The notes: generated by a model from the letters alone, not told the origin. Positions 9,159 to 17,771 are shown, counted from the first letter of the stretch. The stretch: DNA of 45,960 nt from Candidatus Halocynthiibacter alkanivorans (GCF_003333265.1 NZ_QOLB01000073.1:1-45960), one strand, 5' to 3'. A program made the numbers and translations.

Positions 9159-10160
9159 GTGCGGAAACTATTGTTACTTTTGATTATAGCGTCTTCACTG
9201 TGGGGGGGATATTGGTTTGTCGGAAAATCGGCGGTGGAAACCGGGCTGCGGAGCTGGATCGATCAGCGCCGCAGCGACGGCTGGGCGGCGGATTATGCCG
9301 AGCTGAAAACCCGCGGCTTTCCCAACCGTTTTGATACCAGCATCACTGATCTGTCGCTGGCGGACCCCGCCACGGGTCTGGCCTGGGAGCTGCCAGTGTT
9401 TCAGATCCTGGCGCTGAGTTATAAACCCAATCATATCATCGCTGTATTCGCACAAGACCAGGTGTTGGCAACACCAAATCAGCGCATCAATATCAGCAAT
9501 GAGACCATGCGCGGCTCGGTGGTGTTTGAACCCGGCACCGACCTGACCTTGCAGCGCAGTTCTTTTATTCTGGAGGATCTGAAGTTCAGCTCCAGCAAAG
9601 GCTGGAGCAGCAGTCTGGGCAGCGGTAGTTTTGCCACTCGTCAGAGCGTCGCCATTCCGCTGGCGCATGACATCGCCTTTTCGGCGCAGGGGCTGACACC
9701 CTCATCCACGCTGCGCGACCGGCTGGATCCGACCGGCGCCTTGCCCGAAAGCCTCGATACCCTGTCGCTTGATCTGACCGCCGGGTTCACCGCGCCCTGG
9801 GACCGGTTTGCGATTGAGCGCGCCCGGCCACAGCTGACCTCGCTGGATGTGAAAAATATCAACGCGCGCTGGGGCGATCTGGATCTGCGCATGGCGGGAG
9901 AATTACAGGTCGGTACGAACGGCGTGCCCGAGGGCAAAATCACCATACGGGCGGAAAACTGGCGCGACATGATTGCGCTGGCCAAAAACAGCGGCTCCCT
10001 GAGCGATGGTCTGGCCAGCGGGCTGGAACGCGCCCTGGCACTGGTGGCCGGCATGTCGGGAGACAAGGATGTTCTGGAAGCGGATCTGACTTTTTCGCGC
10101 GGCCGCATGTCGCTTGGCATCCTGCCGTTGGGGCCGGCCCCAAAGCTGATACTCCGCTAA
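9159..10160 (+). CDS. DUF2125 family protein, exported or membrane-anchored
   Basis: This 333-residue protein starts with one hydrophobic segment (LLLLLIIASSLWGGYWFV), a signal anchor or signal peptide. A beta-rich domain follows, with AELKTRGFPNRFDTSITD, the recognisable opening of DUF2125, a family common in Rhodobacterales and Rhizobiales. These proteins resemble long beta-sheet lipid-transfer or AsmA-like repeats, but no biochemical role is established. The start is GTG at 9159 with GAAAGG 8 bases upstream; the overlapping ATG at 9157 is out of frame. The stop overlaps the convergent extensin-like gene by 4 bases. There are no cysteines near the signal region, so it is not a lipoprotein. 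Confidence 0.82.
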   Translation: MRKLLLLLIIASSLWGGYWFVGKSAVETGLRSWIDQRRSDGWAADYAELKTRGFPNRFDTSITDLSLADPATGLAWELPVFQILALSYKPNHIIAVFAQDQVLATPNQRINISNETMRGSVVFEPGTDLTLQRSSFILEDLKFSSSKGWSSSLGSGSFATRQSVAIPLAHDIAFSAQGLTPSSTLRDRLDPTGALPESLDTLSLDLTAGFTAPWDRFAIERARPQLTSLDVKNINARWGDLDLRMAGELQVGTNGVPEGKITIRAENWRDMIALAKNSGSLSDGLASGLERALALVAGMSGDKDVLEADLTFSRGRMSLGILPLGPAPKLILR

Positions 10161-11185
10161 CGGCAATACCTGCCGCCGCGGTTTCGCGCGGTGTCAAAAT
10201 GAAAATGGTCCCGGTGAAACCTGTCGGCATCGGGGCCAAGTACAGTGCCAAAGGGCTCACAAGCCCCCCGGTGCATTGCGCGCAACAGCTTGCCCTTCAG
10301 CGGGTCTTGCCAGCCCGAAAGCACATCCAGCGTCACACCGTTTTTCAACCGGATCGCCGAGATGTCGATGGCGCTGCCTTTGCCATGTTCAGAAATTTTT
10401 GCCCCGGGCTGATTGTTGCGGCTGCGGCAGGCATAGCTGGAGGCAATGCGCAGCTCTGCCGGACCGCCGCCAAGACGGCCGAGCGTCGGGATGACGCTGC
10501 TGGCGACCCAGGAATTTAACGCTTTGGCGCTGCGGCAGCTGAGGGTCGCCGGTGGCGACAGCGCCACGCCGGAGACCGAGACCACGCGCACGCCATCCTT
10601 CAAGCCACACCCAGGAAGCGCGGCGGCAATATCGGGCAATTGCTGACCCCGGATGGCACGGCTGTTGCAGATCCTGCCCACCGGGCCGGTGTTTACCGGG
10701 GTTGAATAAAGAGTATTTGAGAATGGCGCGACACTGCGGGCCGCATTCTGGCCCGTGTTTTGGGCTGTGTCTGCAGCACTGGCCTGGGGTTTGTTTTGAC
10801 GCAAGACCGGCAGCGGCGCGCGTGTCAGCCCGGATGCCTGCGGCGAGGCCAACACCGTTTCTGTGTGCGGATCAGACGGGGCAGCGGCAGGATCAACGCT
10901 GCGAACAGCGGCGGGCCCCCTGGCAGGTGTCAGAGCCGGAAGCACCCGCACCGGCACATAGGTTCTTGAGCCGGGCCGCAGGCTTGGCAGCGGTGAGCGC
11001 CACATTTCAGAGGTGTTTTGCGCTGCCACCGGCGCTGCGTACAGCGCCACAACGACACTCGGTACCAGGCCGGGCATCGGGCCGAGCAAAAGGCTGAGTG
11101 CCACGGCCGCTGCCTTCTTCAGGGCAAGACAGGGCAGCCGGTCAAGGCGGGGCGCGCGGCCTGTGTCAGGCGCCTTACCCCGCAT
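10157..11185 (-). CDS. Extensin-like (M15-fold) family protein, exported
   Basis: This 342-residue protein has a basic N-terminus, a hydrophobic signal segment (about 22-55, ending APVAAQ), then about 110 Pro/Ala-rich residues and a C-terminal extensin_2 domain (about 165-342). The domain shows the zinc-peptidase layout of the M15/VanY fold: SEHGKGSAID (H267, D274) and DHFHFD (326-331), plus conserved cysteines (173, 193, 217, 253, 309, 341). It probably acts on peptidoglycan in the periplasm as a carboxypeptidase or amidase-like enzyme, although activity has rarely been shown for this family. Its ATG overlaps the prephenate dehydrogenase stop by one base (TGATG), so it is translated from the same message. 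The stop overlaps DUF2125. Confidence 0.83.
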   Translation of the reverse strand: MRGKAPDTGRAPRLDRLPCLALKKAAAVALSLLLGPMPGLVPSVVVALYAAPVAAQNTSEMWRSPLPSLRPGSRTYVPVRVLPALTPARGPAAVRSVDPAAAPSDPHTETVLASPQASGLTRAPLPVLRQNKPQASAADTAQNTGQNAARSVAPFSNTLYSTPVNTGPVGRICNSRAIRGQQLPDIAAALPGCGLKDGVRVVSVSGVALSPPATLSCRSAKALNSWVASSVIPTLGRLGGGPAELRIASSYACRSRNNQPGAKISEHGKGSAIDISAIRLKNGVTLDVLSGWQDPLKGKLLRAMHRGACEPFGTVLGPDADRFHRDHFHFDTARNRGGRYCR

Positions 11186-12105
11186 CAGCTCTTGGGTCCG
11201 CCCCGGCCGAAGTCTGGCGCATCAGTGTCCTGGCCAGCGTCAATAATGCCACGACGTATGGCACGCGTATGGGTGAAATAGTCAAACAGGTGGTCGCCGT
11301 CGCCGGTGCGGATGGCACGCTGCAACGCGAACAACTCCTCGGTGAAACGACCGAGAATTTCCAGCGTGGCGTCTTTGTTGGTCAGGAACACATCGCGCCA
11401 CATGGTCGGATCAGACGCCGCAATGCGGGTGAAATCGCGAAAACCTGCGGCGGAGTATTTGATCACTTCGCTGTCGGTCACCCGGCGCAGATCGTCGGCA
11501 ACGCCCACCATGGTATAGGCGATCAGATGCGGCGTGTGCGAGGTCACCGCCAGCACCAGATCATGATGGTCGGCGTCCATCTCATCCACATTGGCCCCCA
11601 TCGCTTCCCACAGGCTGCGCAGACGGGCGACGGCTTGCGGCTCCGTGCCCTCAACCGGCACAATCAGGCACCAGCGATTGTCATAGAGTTCGGCAAAACC
11701 GGCTTCGGGACCGGAATGTTCGGTGCCCGCCAGCGGGTGCGCCGGGACAAAATGCACCCCGTCCGGGATGTGGGGCGAAACGGTCTCGATCACCGCGCGT
11801 TTCACCGAGCCCACATCGGTCACCGTGGCACCGGGTTTGAGATGGGCTGAAATCTCAGCAGCCACCGCGCCCATCACCCCGACCGGCACGGCCAGCACCA
11901 CCAGATCTGCGTCTTTTACCGCCTCGGCAGCGCTGTCACAGACCCGGTCCACCAGGCCGATGTCTGCGGCGGTGGTGCGGGTCTCAGCGGAGCGGGCATA
12001 GCCGGTGATTTCCCCGGCAAGACCACCGCGCTGCATGGCGCGTGCCATTGATCCGGCAATCAGTCCCAGCCCGATCAGGGCGACCCGTTGGTAAATCACA
12101 CTCAT
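11185..12105 (-). CDS. tyrA: Prephenate/arogenate dehydrogenase family protein
   Basis: This 306-residue monofunctional dehydrogenase converts prephenate (or arogenate) to the tyrosine precursor in the cytosol. The NAD(P) Rossmann loop is GLGLIAGS at residues 12-19. The catalytic region GSVKRAVIE, followed by [15 protein letters not shown], is the family signature, including the histidines of the prephenate site. There is no chorismate mutase or ACT domain. It overlaps the hisC-like aminotransferase by 4 bases (ATGA), which supports a shared tyrosine/phenylalanine pathway, and overlaps the extensin-like gene by one base. Whether it prefers prephenate or arogenate cannot be read from sequence; the gene may equally be called tyrC. 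Confidence 0.9.
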   Translation of the reverse strand: MSVIYQRVALIGLGLIAGSMARAMQRGGLAGEITGYARSAETRTTAADIGLVDRVCDSAAEAVKDADLVVLAVPVGVMGAVAAEISAHLKPGATVTDVGSVKRAVIETVSPHIPDGVHFVPAHPLAGTEHSGPEAGFAELYDNRWCLIVPVEGTEPQAVARLRSLWEAMGANVDEMDADHHDLVLAVTSHTPHLIAYTMVGVADDLRRVTDSEVIKYSAAGFRDFTRIAASDPTMWRDVFLTNKDATLEILGRFTEELFALQRAIRTGDGDHLFDYFTHTRAIRRGIIDAGQDTDAPDFGRGGPKS

Positions 12106-13199
12106 TCAAGACCCTCTTTGAATTTGGCAATCGTGTGGGCGACGCGACGACAGGACGCTTCATCCCCCACTGTGATGCGCAGACAATGGGGCAGCTTGTA
12201 GCCTGCCACCCGGCGCACAAGAATACCGTGGGTTTTCAGGAAGTCGTCACAGGCTTCGGCCTCGGCCTGATCGTGGAAACGCGCGAGGATGAAATTGGCG
12301 CAGGAGGTGTCAGACGATACCCCGAGTTCGGCCAGCGCTTCGGCCAGCCAGGCCCGCAGACGGGTGTTTTCCAGCCGGCACTTTTTAGCGTAATCCGTAT
12401 CACGCACCGCCGCCTCCGCCGCCGCCATCTGTACTTCAGACAGGTTGAACGGACCCCGCACCCGGTTCAGCACATCAATGACTTCGCGTGGCGCATAACC
12501 CCAGCCGATGCGCAGACCGCCAAGGCCGTAGAGCTTGGAAAAGGTGCGTGTCATCACCACGTTGTTGCGTGCTTCAACCAGCGCTTTGCCACCGTCAAAA
12601 CCTTCGACATATTCCGCGTAAGCGCCGTCCAGCACCAGCAGGCAATTCTCCGGCAAACCTGCGGCCAGACGTGCGGCCTCATTGCCGCCGATCATAGTGC
12701 CGGTCGGGTTGGCCGGGTTGGCGATGAACACCAGCCGGGTCTTATCCGTCGCTGCTGCCAGGATCGCATCCACATCGACAGTGCGCTCATGTTCGGCGAC
12801 TTCCACAGCTGTGGCCCCGGCGGCGCGCGCCGAGATTTTATACATCGAAAACCCGTGTTCGGTATAGATCACCTCGTCCCCGACCCCGGCATAGGCCTGG
12901 CACAGAAAAGTGATGATTTCGTCAGAGCCAACACCACAGATGATCTGCTCGGGGTTGATGCCATGCACCTCACCGATGGCTTTGCGCAGCGACGCATGAT
13001 CGGTGTTGGGATAGCGGTGCAGCTGATGCACGGCCCGCTCAACCGCACGTTTGGCGGCATCGCACGGGCCGGCCGGATTTTCGTTTGAAGACAGTTTTAC
13101 AACATCGCTGACGCCGTCAATCACTGAGGCTCCGCCCTGGTACAGGGCGATTTCCATGATTCCGGGCTGTGGCTGGATCGTGCGGGACATTTGGCTCAC
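12102..13199 (-). CDS. hisC: Histidinol-phosphate / aromatic aminotransferase (HisC family)
   Basis: This 365-residue fold-type I PLP enzyme transfers amino groups to imidazole-acetol phosphate and, in many alphaproteobacteria, to prephenate or phenylpyruvates. SSNENPAG (residues 37-44), NPTGT (about 164) and DGAYAEY (191-197) are present. The PLP lysine is in [15 protein letters not shown] (K222). Its position directly before tyrA suggests a role in tyrosine and phenylalanine synthesis as well as histidine. I used GTG 13199, which has GGAG at 13209-13212 nine bases upstream. ATG 13190 is an alternative that removes three residues. An ATG at 13203 closer to that Shine-Dalgarno is out of frame. 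Confidence 0.9.
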   Translation of the reverse strand: MSQMSRTIQPQPGIMEIALYQGGASVIDGVSDVVKLSSNENPAGPCDAAKRAVERAVHQLHRYPNTDHASLRKAIGEVHGINPEQIICGVGSDEIITFLCQAYAGVGDEVIYTEHGFSMYKISARAAGATAVEVAEHERTVDVDAILAAATDKTRLVFIANPANPTGTMIGGNEAARLAAGLPENCLLVLDGAYAEYVEGFDGGKALVEARNNVVMTRTFSKLYGLGGLRIGWGYAPREVIDVLNRVRGPFNLSEVQMAAAEAAVRDTDYAKKCRLENTRLRAWLAEALAELGVSSDTSCANFILARFHDQAEAEACDDFLKTHGILVRRVAGYKLPHCLRITVGDEASCRRVAHTIAKFKEGLE

Positions 13200-13300
13200 T
13201 CATTAGTTCTCCGCCCCGTCTTAATTCGCCGGCGGCGTTGTGGCCAGCCGCATCGTCATCAAAGCGGAATTGCTGCAGCTGCTGCGCCCCGTTTGCAACG

Positions 13301-13330
13301 AAAAAGGGCCGCCCCTGAGGGCAGCCCTTT
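13301..13330 (-). terminator. Rho-independent terminator of rpsD
   Basis: Read on the minus strand, AAAGGGC and GCCCTTT arms enclose an inner GCCC/GGGC pairing, followed directly by a T-run. It lies 22 bases after the rpsD stop and separates rpsD from hisC, which must therefore have its own promoter in 13200-13300. Confidence 0.85.
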
Positions 13331-13352
13331 AACAATATCTGACGCGGCAGAA

Positions 13353-13973
13353 TTAGTTCTGTGCGTAGTATTCGATGACCAGGTTTGGTTCCATCAGAAC
13401 AGCGTATGGAACATCGCCCAGACCCGGTGTGCGCACGAATGTGGCTTTCATTTTGGAATGGTCGGCGTCGATGTAGTCAGGCACGTCACGCTCAGCCAGC
13501 TGAGTGGCTTCGATCACAACAGCGATCTGCTTGGAACGGTCCCGCACTTCGATCACGTCACCTTCAGACACGCGGTAAGAAGGAATGTTGACGCGCTTAC
13601 CGTTGACGGTCACGTGGCCGTGGTTCACGAACTGACGTGCAGCAAATACGGTTGCAACGAACTTGGCGCGGTACACAACAGCGTCGAGACGGCGCTCCAG
13701 CAGACCGATCAGGTTTTCACCAGTGTCGCCTCTTACGCGCTCAGCTTCGCCAAAGATGCGACGGAACTGTTTCTCGGTCAGGTCGCCGTAGTAGCCTTTC
13801 AGCTTCTGCTTGGCGCGCAGCTGCAGACCGAAGTCAGACAGTTTGCCCTTGCGGCGCTGACCGTGCTGGCCGGGGCCATATTCACGACGATTTACCGGGG
13901 ACTTCGGACGACCCCAGATGTTTTCGCCCATACGGCGGTCAATTTTGTACTTGGCAGATGTGCGTTTGGTCAC
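13353..13973 (-). CDS. rpsD: 30S ribosomal protein S4
   Basis: This 206-residue primary 16S rRNA-binding protein is needed for early 30S assembly and fidelity. It begins [21 protein letters not shown] and has the S4 N-terminal domain (about 1-95). An S4 RNA-binding domain follows (about 96-160: [20 protein letters not shown], then [19 protein letters not shown]). The length is typical. Unlike in enteric bacteria, it is not inside a large ribosomal operon; here it is a single gene with its own terminator. The start is GTG at 13973 with AGAAAGGAT upstream. That Shine-Dalgarno can pair with a sequence just upstream, which might serve S4 feedback control (inference). Confidence 0.96.
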   Translation of the reverse strand: MTKRTSAKYKIDRRMGENIWGRPKSPVNRREYGPGQHGQRRKGKLSDFGLQLRAKQKLKGYYGDLTEKQFRRIFGEAERVRGDTGENLIGLLERRLDAVVYRAKFVATVFAARQFVNHGHVTVNGKRVNIPSYRVSEGDVIEVRDRSKQIAVVIEATQLAERDVPDYIDADHSKMKATFVRTPGLGDVPYAVLMEPNLVIEYYAQN

Positions 13974-13983
13974 GATCTGGATC

Positions 13984-14005
13984 CTTTCTCAAGGTTTCAA
14001 GAAAG
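13984..14005 (-). promoter_or_regulatory. rpsD: Hairpin that can cover the rpsD Shine-Dalgarno
   Basis: On the minus strand CTTTCT (14005-14000) and AGAAAG (13989-13984) are perfect complements with a 10-base loop. The second arm is part of the Shine-Dalgarno AGAAAGGAT of rpsD. Pairing would limit ribosome access, so this is a candidate control element. The stem is short and AT-rich, so stability is doubtful. Confidence 0.35.
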
Positions 14006-14150
14006 GTGCTGTCCTTTCCCCGAAGGGCGACAGGACATCCCTTGCGGGAGCCACCAACACCAAAAATAAGGCACCCGACGGTGTTACCACTGCCGGGAAT
14101 GGCGGCTTATACCGCGCTGATTGGCGGAGTCAACAAGCGCCGGCACCCAT

Positions 14151-15212
14151 TTACATCTCAAACGCCATTATTGCCGCTTCGGCCCGGCTTAATGTGCGCC
14201 GCGCATAAGCGCCATAGCCATGCGGTGTTGCTGAGACGCCGGGAAACCGTGCCTCCATCCGGCCAAGCTGATCGGGTAGCAGCTGCGCCATATCGGCACT
14301 GGCCGGGTGAAAGCTTTCGCTTTCCACCCCATTGGCCCAGACGATCTGATGCGCGTCGAGCATCAGGTGAATATAGGTGATGTCGCGCACCCGGCGGTCC
14401 ACCAGAATGGAACGGTCATTCACCAGATCCCCGGCGGCAACCAGAACTTCATCGGTGTTAAACAGTGCCCGGGCGAAGTCGCCGCGCACCAGCAGCCGGT
14501 GCTGTGGCGAGACCAGCAGATCCCGGTCCGGCTCCCCCTGCCCCAGCGCCGCAGCACGCAGACGCACCGGGCACAGATGTGGCATCGCATAAAGCCGTGC
14601 GCCCGTCAGCCGGCGCTGACCGATCCAGCGGAGCTGCTGCGCGCCATTGTCTTTGGTTGAGATCAGATCACCTTCCTGCAGGTCCTGCACCAGACGCCGG
14701 CCCGAAGGCGTTGCGATCCAGGTGTCCGGGGTGAAACAGATCACGCCGCGGGGGCTGTGCACAGGGCCGCCGGGCCGCTGCGCCCGTTCCACCCGGTTGA
14801 CCACCCAGAAATCCGTATCCGCCGGCGGCACCGCGCTCCCAAAGACCAGCAGCGGCGGTTTGCCCCGGCTCATTTCGATGACCTGAACGTGGTAATGTCT
14901 CTGGCCATCGGTGACATCAAACCCGCCGTCAAACAGCCAGTCCAGAGGCTCAGGAGCCGCTGAAGTCACCGGGCTGCTGCCAGCCCCGCCCAGAATTCGT
15001 TTTACCTTTTGCGCTGCATGGCGATGAAGTTCTGTGACCTCTTCCGCCCCTTCCAGCCGCAATATGTCGCGTCGTCCGTCCAGGCACAGCGCCTCACCAG
15101 ACCAGCGCCACGCCACCCCGGCAGCCAGAGCCGCAAAGGGTGCGCCGCGCAAACCATCCAGTTCACACTGCGACCAACAAATGACAAACGCGCTGGGAAA
15201 GCCCGTTTTCAT
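14151..15212 (-). CDS. Hint domain (Hedgehog/intein-type) protein
   Basis: This 353-residue protein has an N-terminal part (1-150) of unknown function and a C-terminal Hint_2 domain. The Hint block starts at the catalytic cysteine in GVICFTPDTWIATPSGRR (C159). It continues with LVSPQHRLLVRG, the histidine-bearing block, and ends with ANGVESESFHPAS, as in other Rhodobacterales Hint proteins. Such domains undergo N-S acyl shift and self-cleavage; whether this protein cleaves itself is unknown. There is no signal peptide. I chose ATG 15212 (MKTGFPSAFVICW) because related proteins start this way; an ATG at 15230 adds six residues. It is separated from rpsD by 177 bases. Confidence 0.85.
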   Translation of the reverse strand: MKTGFPSAFVICWSQCELDGLRGAPFAALAAGVAWRWSGEALCLDGRRDILRLEGAEEVTELHRHAAQKVKRILGGAGSSPVTSAAPEPLDWLFDGGFDVTDGQRHYHVQVIEMSRGKPPLLVFGSAVPPADTDFWVVNRVERAQRPGGPVHSPRGVICFTPDTWIATPSGRRLVQDLQEGDLISTKDNGAQQLRWIGQRRLTGARLYAMPHLCPVRLRAAALGQGEPDRDLLVSPQHRLLVRGDFARALFNTDEVLVAAGDLVNDRSILVDRRVRDITYIHLMLDAHQIVWANGVESESFHPASADMAQLLPDQLGRMEARFPGVSATPHGYGAYARRTLSRAEAAIMAFEM

Positions 15213-15331
15213 GCCTGTAGTACCTGCCATCTTCTTTTATTATTATCGACAGGTTAACACGGCGTCCCCCCACCTGAGAAGAGGGGAATTCAGTTTGCCT
15301 GGCAGAATGAATTTCTGTCGCAGGCGGCGCG

Positions 15332-16279
15332 TCAGAATTGAAACTGTATTTTCAGCGAGCCAATGGTCTGACCTTCGGACTGGGCTTCGAATTCTTCGCT
15401 CAACCAGGTCAGCCCGTAAAACACCGTGGTATTTTCAGACTGCCAGCGCAGGCCGGCGCGCAGACGCTGGCGGCTGTCGGTCAGCACATAGCCGTCCGAC
15501 TCGGCCAGGTACTTGCTGTCGGCAACATAGGCGATATCGCCCCCGAGCACGAAGCTGGTGCCGGTCTCTGCACTGCGCGTGCCTTGGTACAGCTGACCGG
15601 TGCCGGAATCGCGCAGGAACAACTCATCACCGCCAAGCCGCCCGACAACCATATCCGCGCCGACCCGCAACAGCGTTTCGGGGCCGGCCATAGCCTCGAC
15701 AAAAGGGCGCACCGTGCCGGTTTCGCCCAGGCTGTAGGTGCGCGCGGCCTCAAATGTGGCGGTCGGATAGATGCTGTCTTCAATCTGGTTGCTCAGATCC
15801 GGCTCGCCCGCGTCGATCCACTTGTGAACCGTGGTCTGAAAATTGCCAAGTCCGGTCTGCGGCCCGACGAAAGCCAGACCACCGCCTGCGGAATATTCAA
15901 CAGATGCTTTTTGCCAGTGGGTGTAGGCCTCAAACGAAAAAATACCCGCATAACGGCGATCACCGGCGGCGGGGGTGACCAGATTTTCCGGAGCCAGAAT
16001 GTCGGTGCGCGCGCGCCACTCCAGGACTTCTCCGAATTCTGAAGGCCGGGGGGCGCTGCCCTCATACCCACGGATCTGGCTGAAAACATAAGAGCCGCTG
16101 CGCCAGCGATCCTGGCCATCGCCGAGAAAATCATTGGAGAACAATCGGCCGTAGCCCAGCACCGCGCGTCTCTCATCAAACTGCATATGAATGACGTCTT
16201 CCTGAGCGGCGACCGGCGCGGCCAGAGACACAAAACCCAGTCCAAAGACCGCTGAAAGAACTGCACATGAAAACCGCAT
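15332..16279 (-). CDS. LpxR-like lipid A deacylase family outer-membrane protein
   Basis: This 315-residue protein has a cleavable signal peptide (ending APVAAQ, about residue 26) and ends in phenylalanine (IQFQF), typical of an outer-membrane beta barrel. The region FSNDFLGDGQDRWRSGSY gives N49-D50 and S61-S63. QTTVHKWID gives Q148 and H152, followed by LSNQ. These match the Asn-Asp, Ser and His active-site layout of LpxR, which removes the 3'-acyloxyacyl group of lipid A in a calcium-dependent reaction (family knowledge). The family (DUF2219) is broad, so substrate is uncertain. It is a single-gene unit between the Hint gene and the YCII operon, with an upstream region of 145 bases. Confidence 0.75.
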   Translation of the reverse strand: MRFSCAVLSAVFGLGFVSLAAPVAAQEDVIHMQFDERRAVLGYGRLFSNDFLGDGQDRWRSGSYVFSQIRGYEGSAPRPSEFGEVLEWRARTDILAPENLVTPAAGDRRYAGIFSFEAYTHWQKASVEYSAGGGLAFVGPQTGLGNFQTTVHKWIDAGEPDLSNQIEDSIYPTATFEAARTYSLGETGTVRPFVEAMAGPETLLRVGADMVVGRLGGDELFLRDSGTGQLYQGTRSAETGTSFVLGGDIAYVADSKYLAESDGYVLTDSRQRLRAGLRWQSENTTVFYGLTWLSEEFEAQSEGQTIGSLKIQFQF

Positions 16280-16424
16280 TGTGTTGCCTCTGAATAATTT
16301 TCCGTTTGCGGGACCATAGGTCAGTCACGCCTTCGTTAACATTCTCACACACAACAAAGCCGCAACTATGGCGGTAGCGCCACAGTCACGGCTTGTTCAG
16401 AAATATATTCCGGCGCAGAGCCGT

Positions 16425-16733
16425 TTACATTTCAATCGCTTCGGCAACTTCAACTGTGCCGCTGTCAAGGATCGGGCAGCCCTGTGCCATCGCCACGGCT
16501 GCGTCAAGCGAGTCTGCAGTGATCAGCGAATAACCCGACAGCGGGTTGGCGCCGCCGTTATCGTCAACACCGCCAGAGGTGACAGTTTTGGACAGGCCGA
16601 CCGGACCGCCACCGTCTACAACAGCGTCGCCCATGCCAGCGAACCATGCGCGCCAGGACGCCATGACTTTTTCGCCTTCTTCGGGGCTCTCGGGTTTCTT
16701 GCCACCGTGATATGCAAATACAAATTTAGCCAT
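16425..16733 (-). CDS. YCII-related (DGPF-type) domain protein
   Basis: This 102-residue protein is one YCII domain, starting MAKFVFAYHGGKKPESPEEG and containing ASWRAWFAGMGDAVVDGGGP, the usual helix-turn of this ferredoxin-like fold. YCII domains are linked to small hydrolases and chlorohydroquinone metabolism, but most have no assigned function. It is the third gene of an operon with an ArsR regulator and an SRPBCC protein, 21 bases after the latter. Genes of these three families often travel together, so the protein probably handles or senses the same unknown small molecule. Confidence 0.82.
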   Translation of the reverse strand: MAKFVFAYHGGKKPESPEEGEKVMASWRAWFAGMGDAVVDGGGPVGLSKTVTSGGVDDNGGANPLSGYSLITADSLDAAVAMAQGCPILDSGTVEVAEAIEM

Positions 16734-16754
16734 CGTTTTTCTCCTTGGTTGAGA

Positions 16755-17186
16755 TCAGGCCAGCAGCCGCTCGAGTTTGCGCAGCGACGAGGTCCAGCCC
16801 ATGTTGTGGTTGGTTTTGCTCTCTTCATCGACCAGGTCCTGGTGGCTCAGCACCAGCTTGCTCTGACCATTGTCGGTTTCCGAGATTTCAATCATCACGT
16901 GGCTTTCGTGGCCCCGTGCATCTGTTTCGTCATGCCAGCCCCAGGTGAAAGCCACCAGGTTGGGTGCTTTCACTTTGGTCACCTGGCCGCTGACTTTGAA
17001 GCGTTTGCCTTCGGCATTCATCATCACCGAATGCCAAGGGCCGGTGGCGGAAAAATCCAGCTCGTCTTCGGGCACATGCATGCCTTCAGGCCCCCACCAG
17101 TTCAGCAGGTTTTCCCGCCGGGTGACAAAATCAAACACCAGGCTGACCGGTGCGGCAAAAGTTCGTTCCAATACGAGCGTTGTCAT
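16755..17186 (-). CDS. SRPBCC (AHSA1/START-like) domain protein
   Basis: This 143-residue single-domain protein starts MTTLVLERTFAAPVSLVFDF, followed by NLLNWWGPEG, the AHSA1 signature. It ends with the amphipathic helix NMGWTSSLRKLERLLA that closes the hydrophobic pocket of this fold. It would bind a hydrophobic ligand in the cytosol. The start overlaps the ArsR stop by 4 bases (ATGA), so production is coupled to the repressor. ArsR plus AHSA1 pairs are widespread and poorly understood; the ligand is unknown. Confidence 0.85.
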   Translation of the reverse strand: MTTLVLERTFAAPVSLVFDFVTRRENLLNWWGPEGMHVPEDELDFSATGPWHSVMMNAEGKRFKVSGQVTKVKAPNLVAFTWGWHDETDARGHESHVMIEISETDNGQSKLVLSHQDLVDEESKTNHNMGWTSSLRKLERLLA

Positions 17187-17509
17187 TTTCGTTCCATCTC
17201 CTGCTGAAGCGCCAGTTCCAGGCGTTTAAGGCTGTTTTCCCAGAATTCGCGATGTCCCATTGCCCAGGCGCTGACAACACCGATGGTTTCGGGGCGCGCC
17301 GAATAGAGACGTTGCTGACGGTTGACCCGTTTGGTCACCAGGCCTGCGTTGCTGAGCACGTTGAGATGCCTCGAAATCGCGGGCGCCGAGATGTCGAAGT
17401 CATCGAGAAAAGCACCGGCTGGCAACTCACCTTCGGCCATCAGCCGTTCAACGATGGCAAAGCGGGTGGGCTCGGAGAGCGCGGCAAATATGAGGGGTAA
17501 TTCTGACAT
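17183..17509 (-). CDS. ArsR-family winged-helix transcriptional regulator
   Basis: This regulator of 108 residues has ALSEPTRFAIVERLMAEGELPAG, then the recognition region DISAPAISRHLNVLSNAGLVTKR, then the wing (RQQRLYSARPE). No metal-binding CxC pair is visible, so it is not a classical arsenic or cadmium sensor. I chose ATG 17509 (MSELPLIF). The frame stays open upstream with an ATG at 17527 (MDKYKP), but ArsR proteins rarely need that extension, and it would reach into the candidate operator at 17530-17541. It heads the operon with the SRPBCC and YCII genes and is probably autoregulated. Confidence 0.87.
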   Translation of the reverse strand: MSELPLIFAALSEPTRFAIVERLMAEGELPAGAFLDDFDISAPAISRHLNVLSNAGLVTKRVNRQQRLYSARPETIGVVSAWAMGHREFWENSLKRLELALQQEMERK

Positions 17510-17529
17510 AGGCTTATATTTATCCATTC

Positions 17530-17541
17530 CGTTAATTAACG
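17530..17541. promoter_or_regulatory. Perfect 12-bp palindrome upstream of the arsR-like gene
   Basis: CGTTAATTAACG is a perfect palindrome 20 bases upstream of ATG 17509. A second half-site-like CCGTTAAATTGC follows at 17546. The position and AT-rich symmetry suit an autoregulatory operator for the ArsR-type protein. Function is inferred. Confidence 0.45.
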
Positions 17542-17728
17542 CAACCGTTAAATTGCAAAAAATGTGCAGATTGCGCAAAAACCTGCCTGCACGGGCTGCC
17601 CCGCTCACAGCGGTCAGGGCCGGATGCCAGAACAGCCAGAGCGGCGCGGCAACCGGGTCATATCAGGGGGAAAGGAGGGTTGCCACAGGCGTTGAACCGA
17701 CGGCAGGGCCCGCAAATATGGGCCGGGT

Positions 17729-17754
17729 GCGGAGACCGGGGAGCCGGTCTCCGC
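17729..17754. terminator. Strong GC hairpin downstream of nrdJ
   Basis: GCGGAGACCGG (17729-17739) pairs perfectly with CCGGTCTCCGC (17744-17754), an 11-bp stem with a 4-base loop, 17 bases after the nrdJ stop. No T-run follows on either strand, so it may stabilise the 3' end or act as a weak terminator. Confidence 0.5.
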
Positions 17755-17771
17755 AGTGTTACATCAACGGC

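Noticed and set aside
13200-13300. Aromatic amino-acid attenuator leader peptide before hisC
   Set aside because: A 12-codon ORF (MTMRLATTPPAN) exists on the minus strand, but it has no Phe, Tyr, Trp or His codon runs and no terminator/antiterminator pair is apparent.
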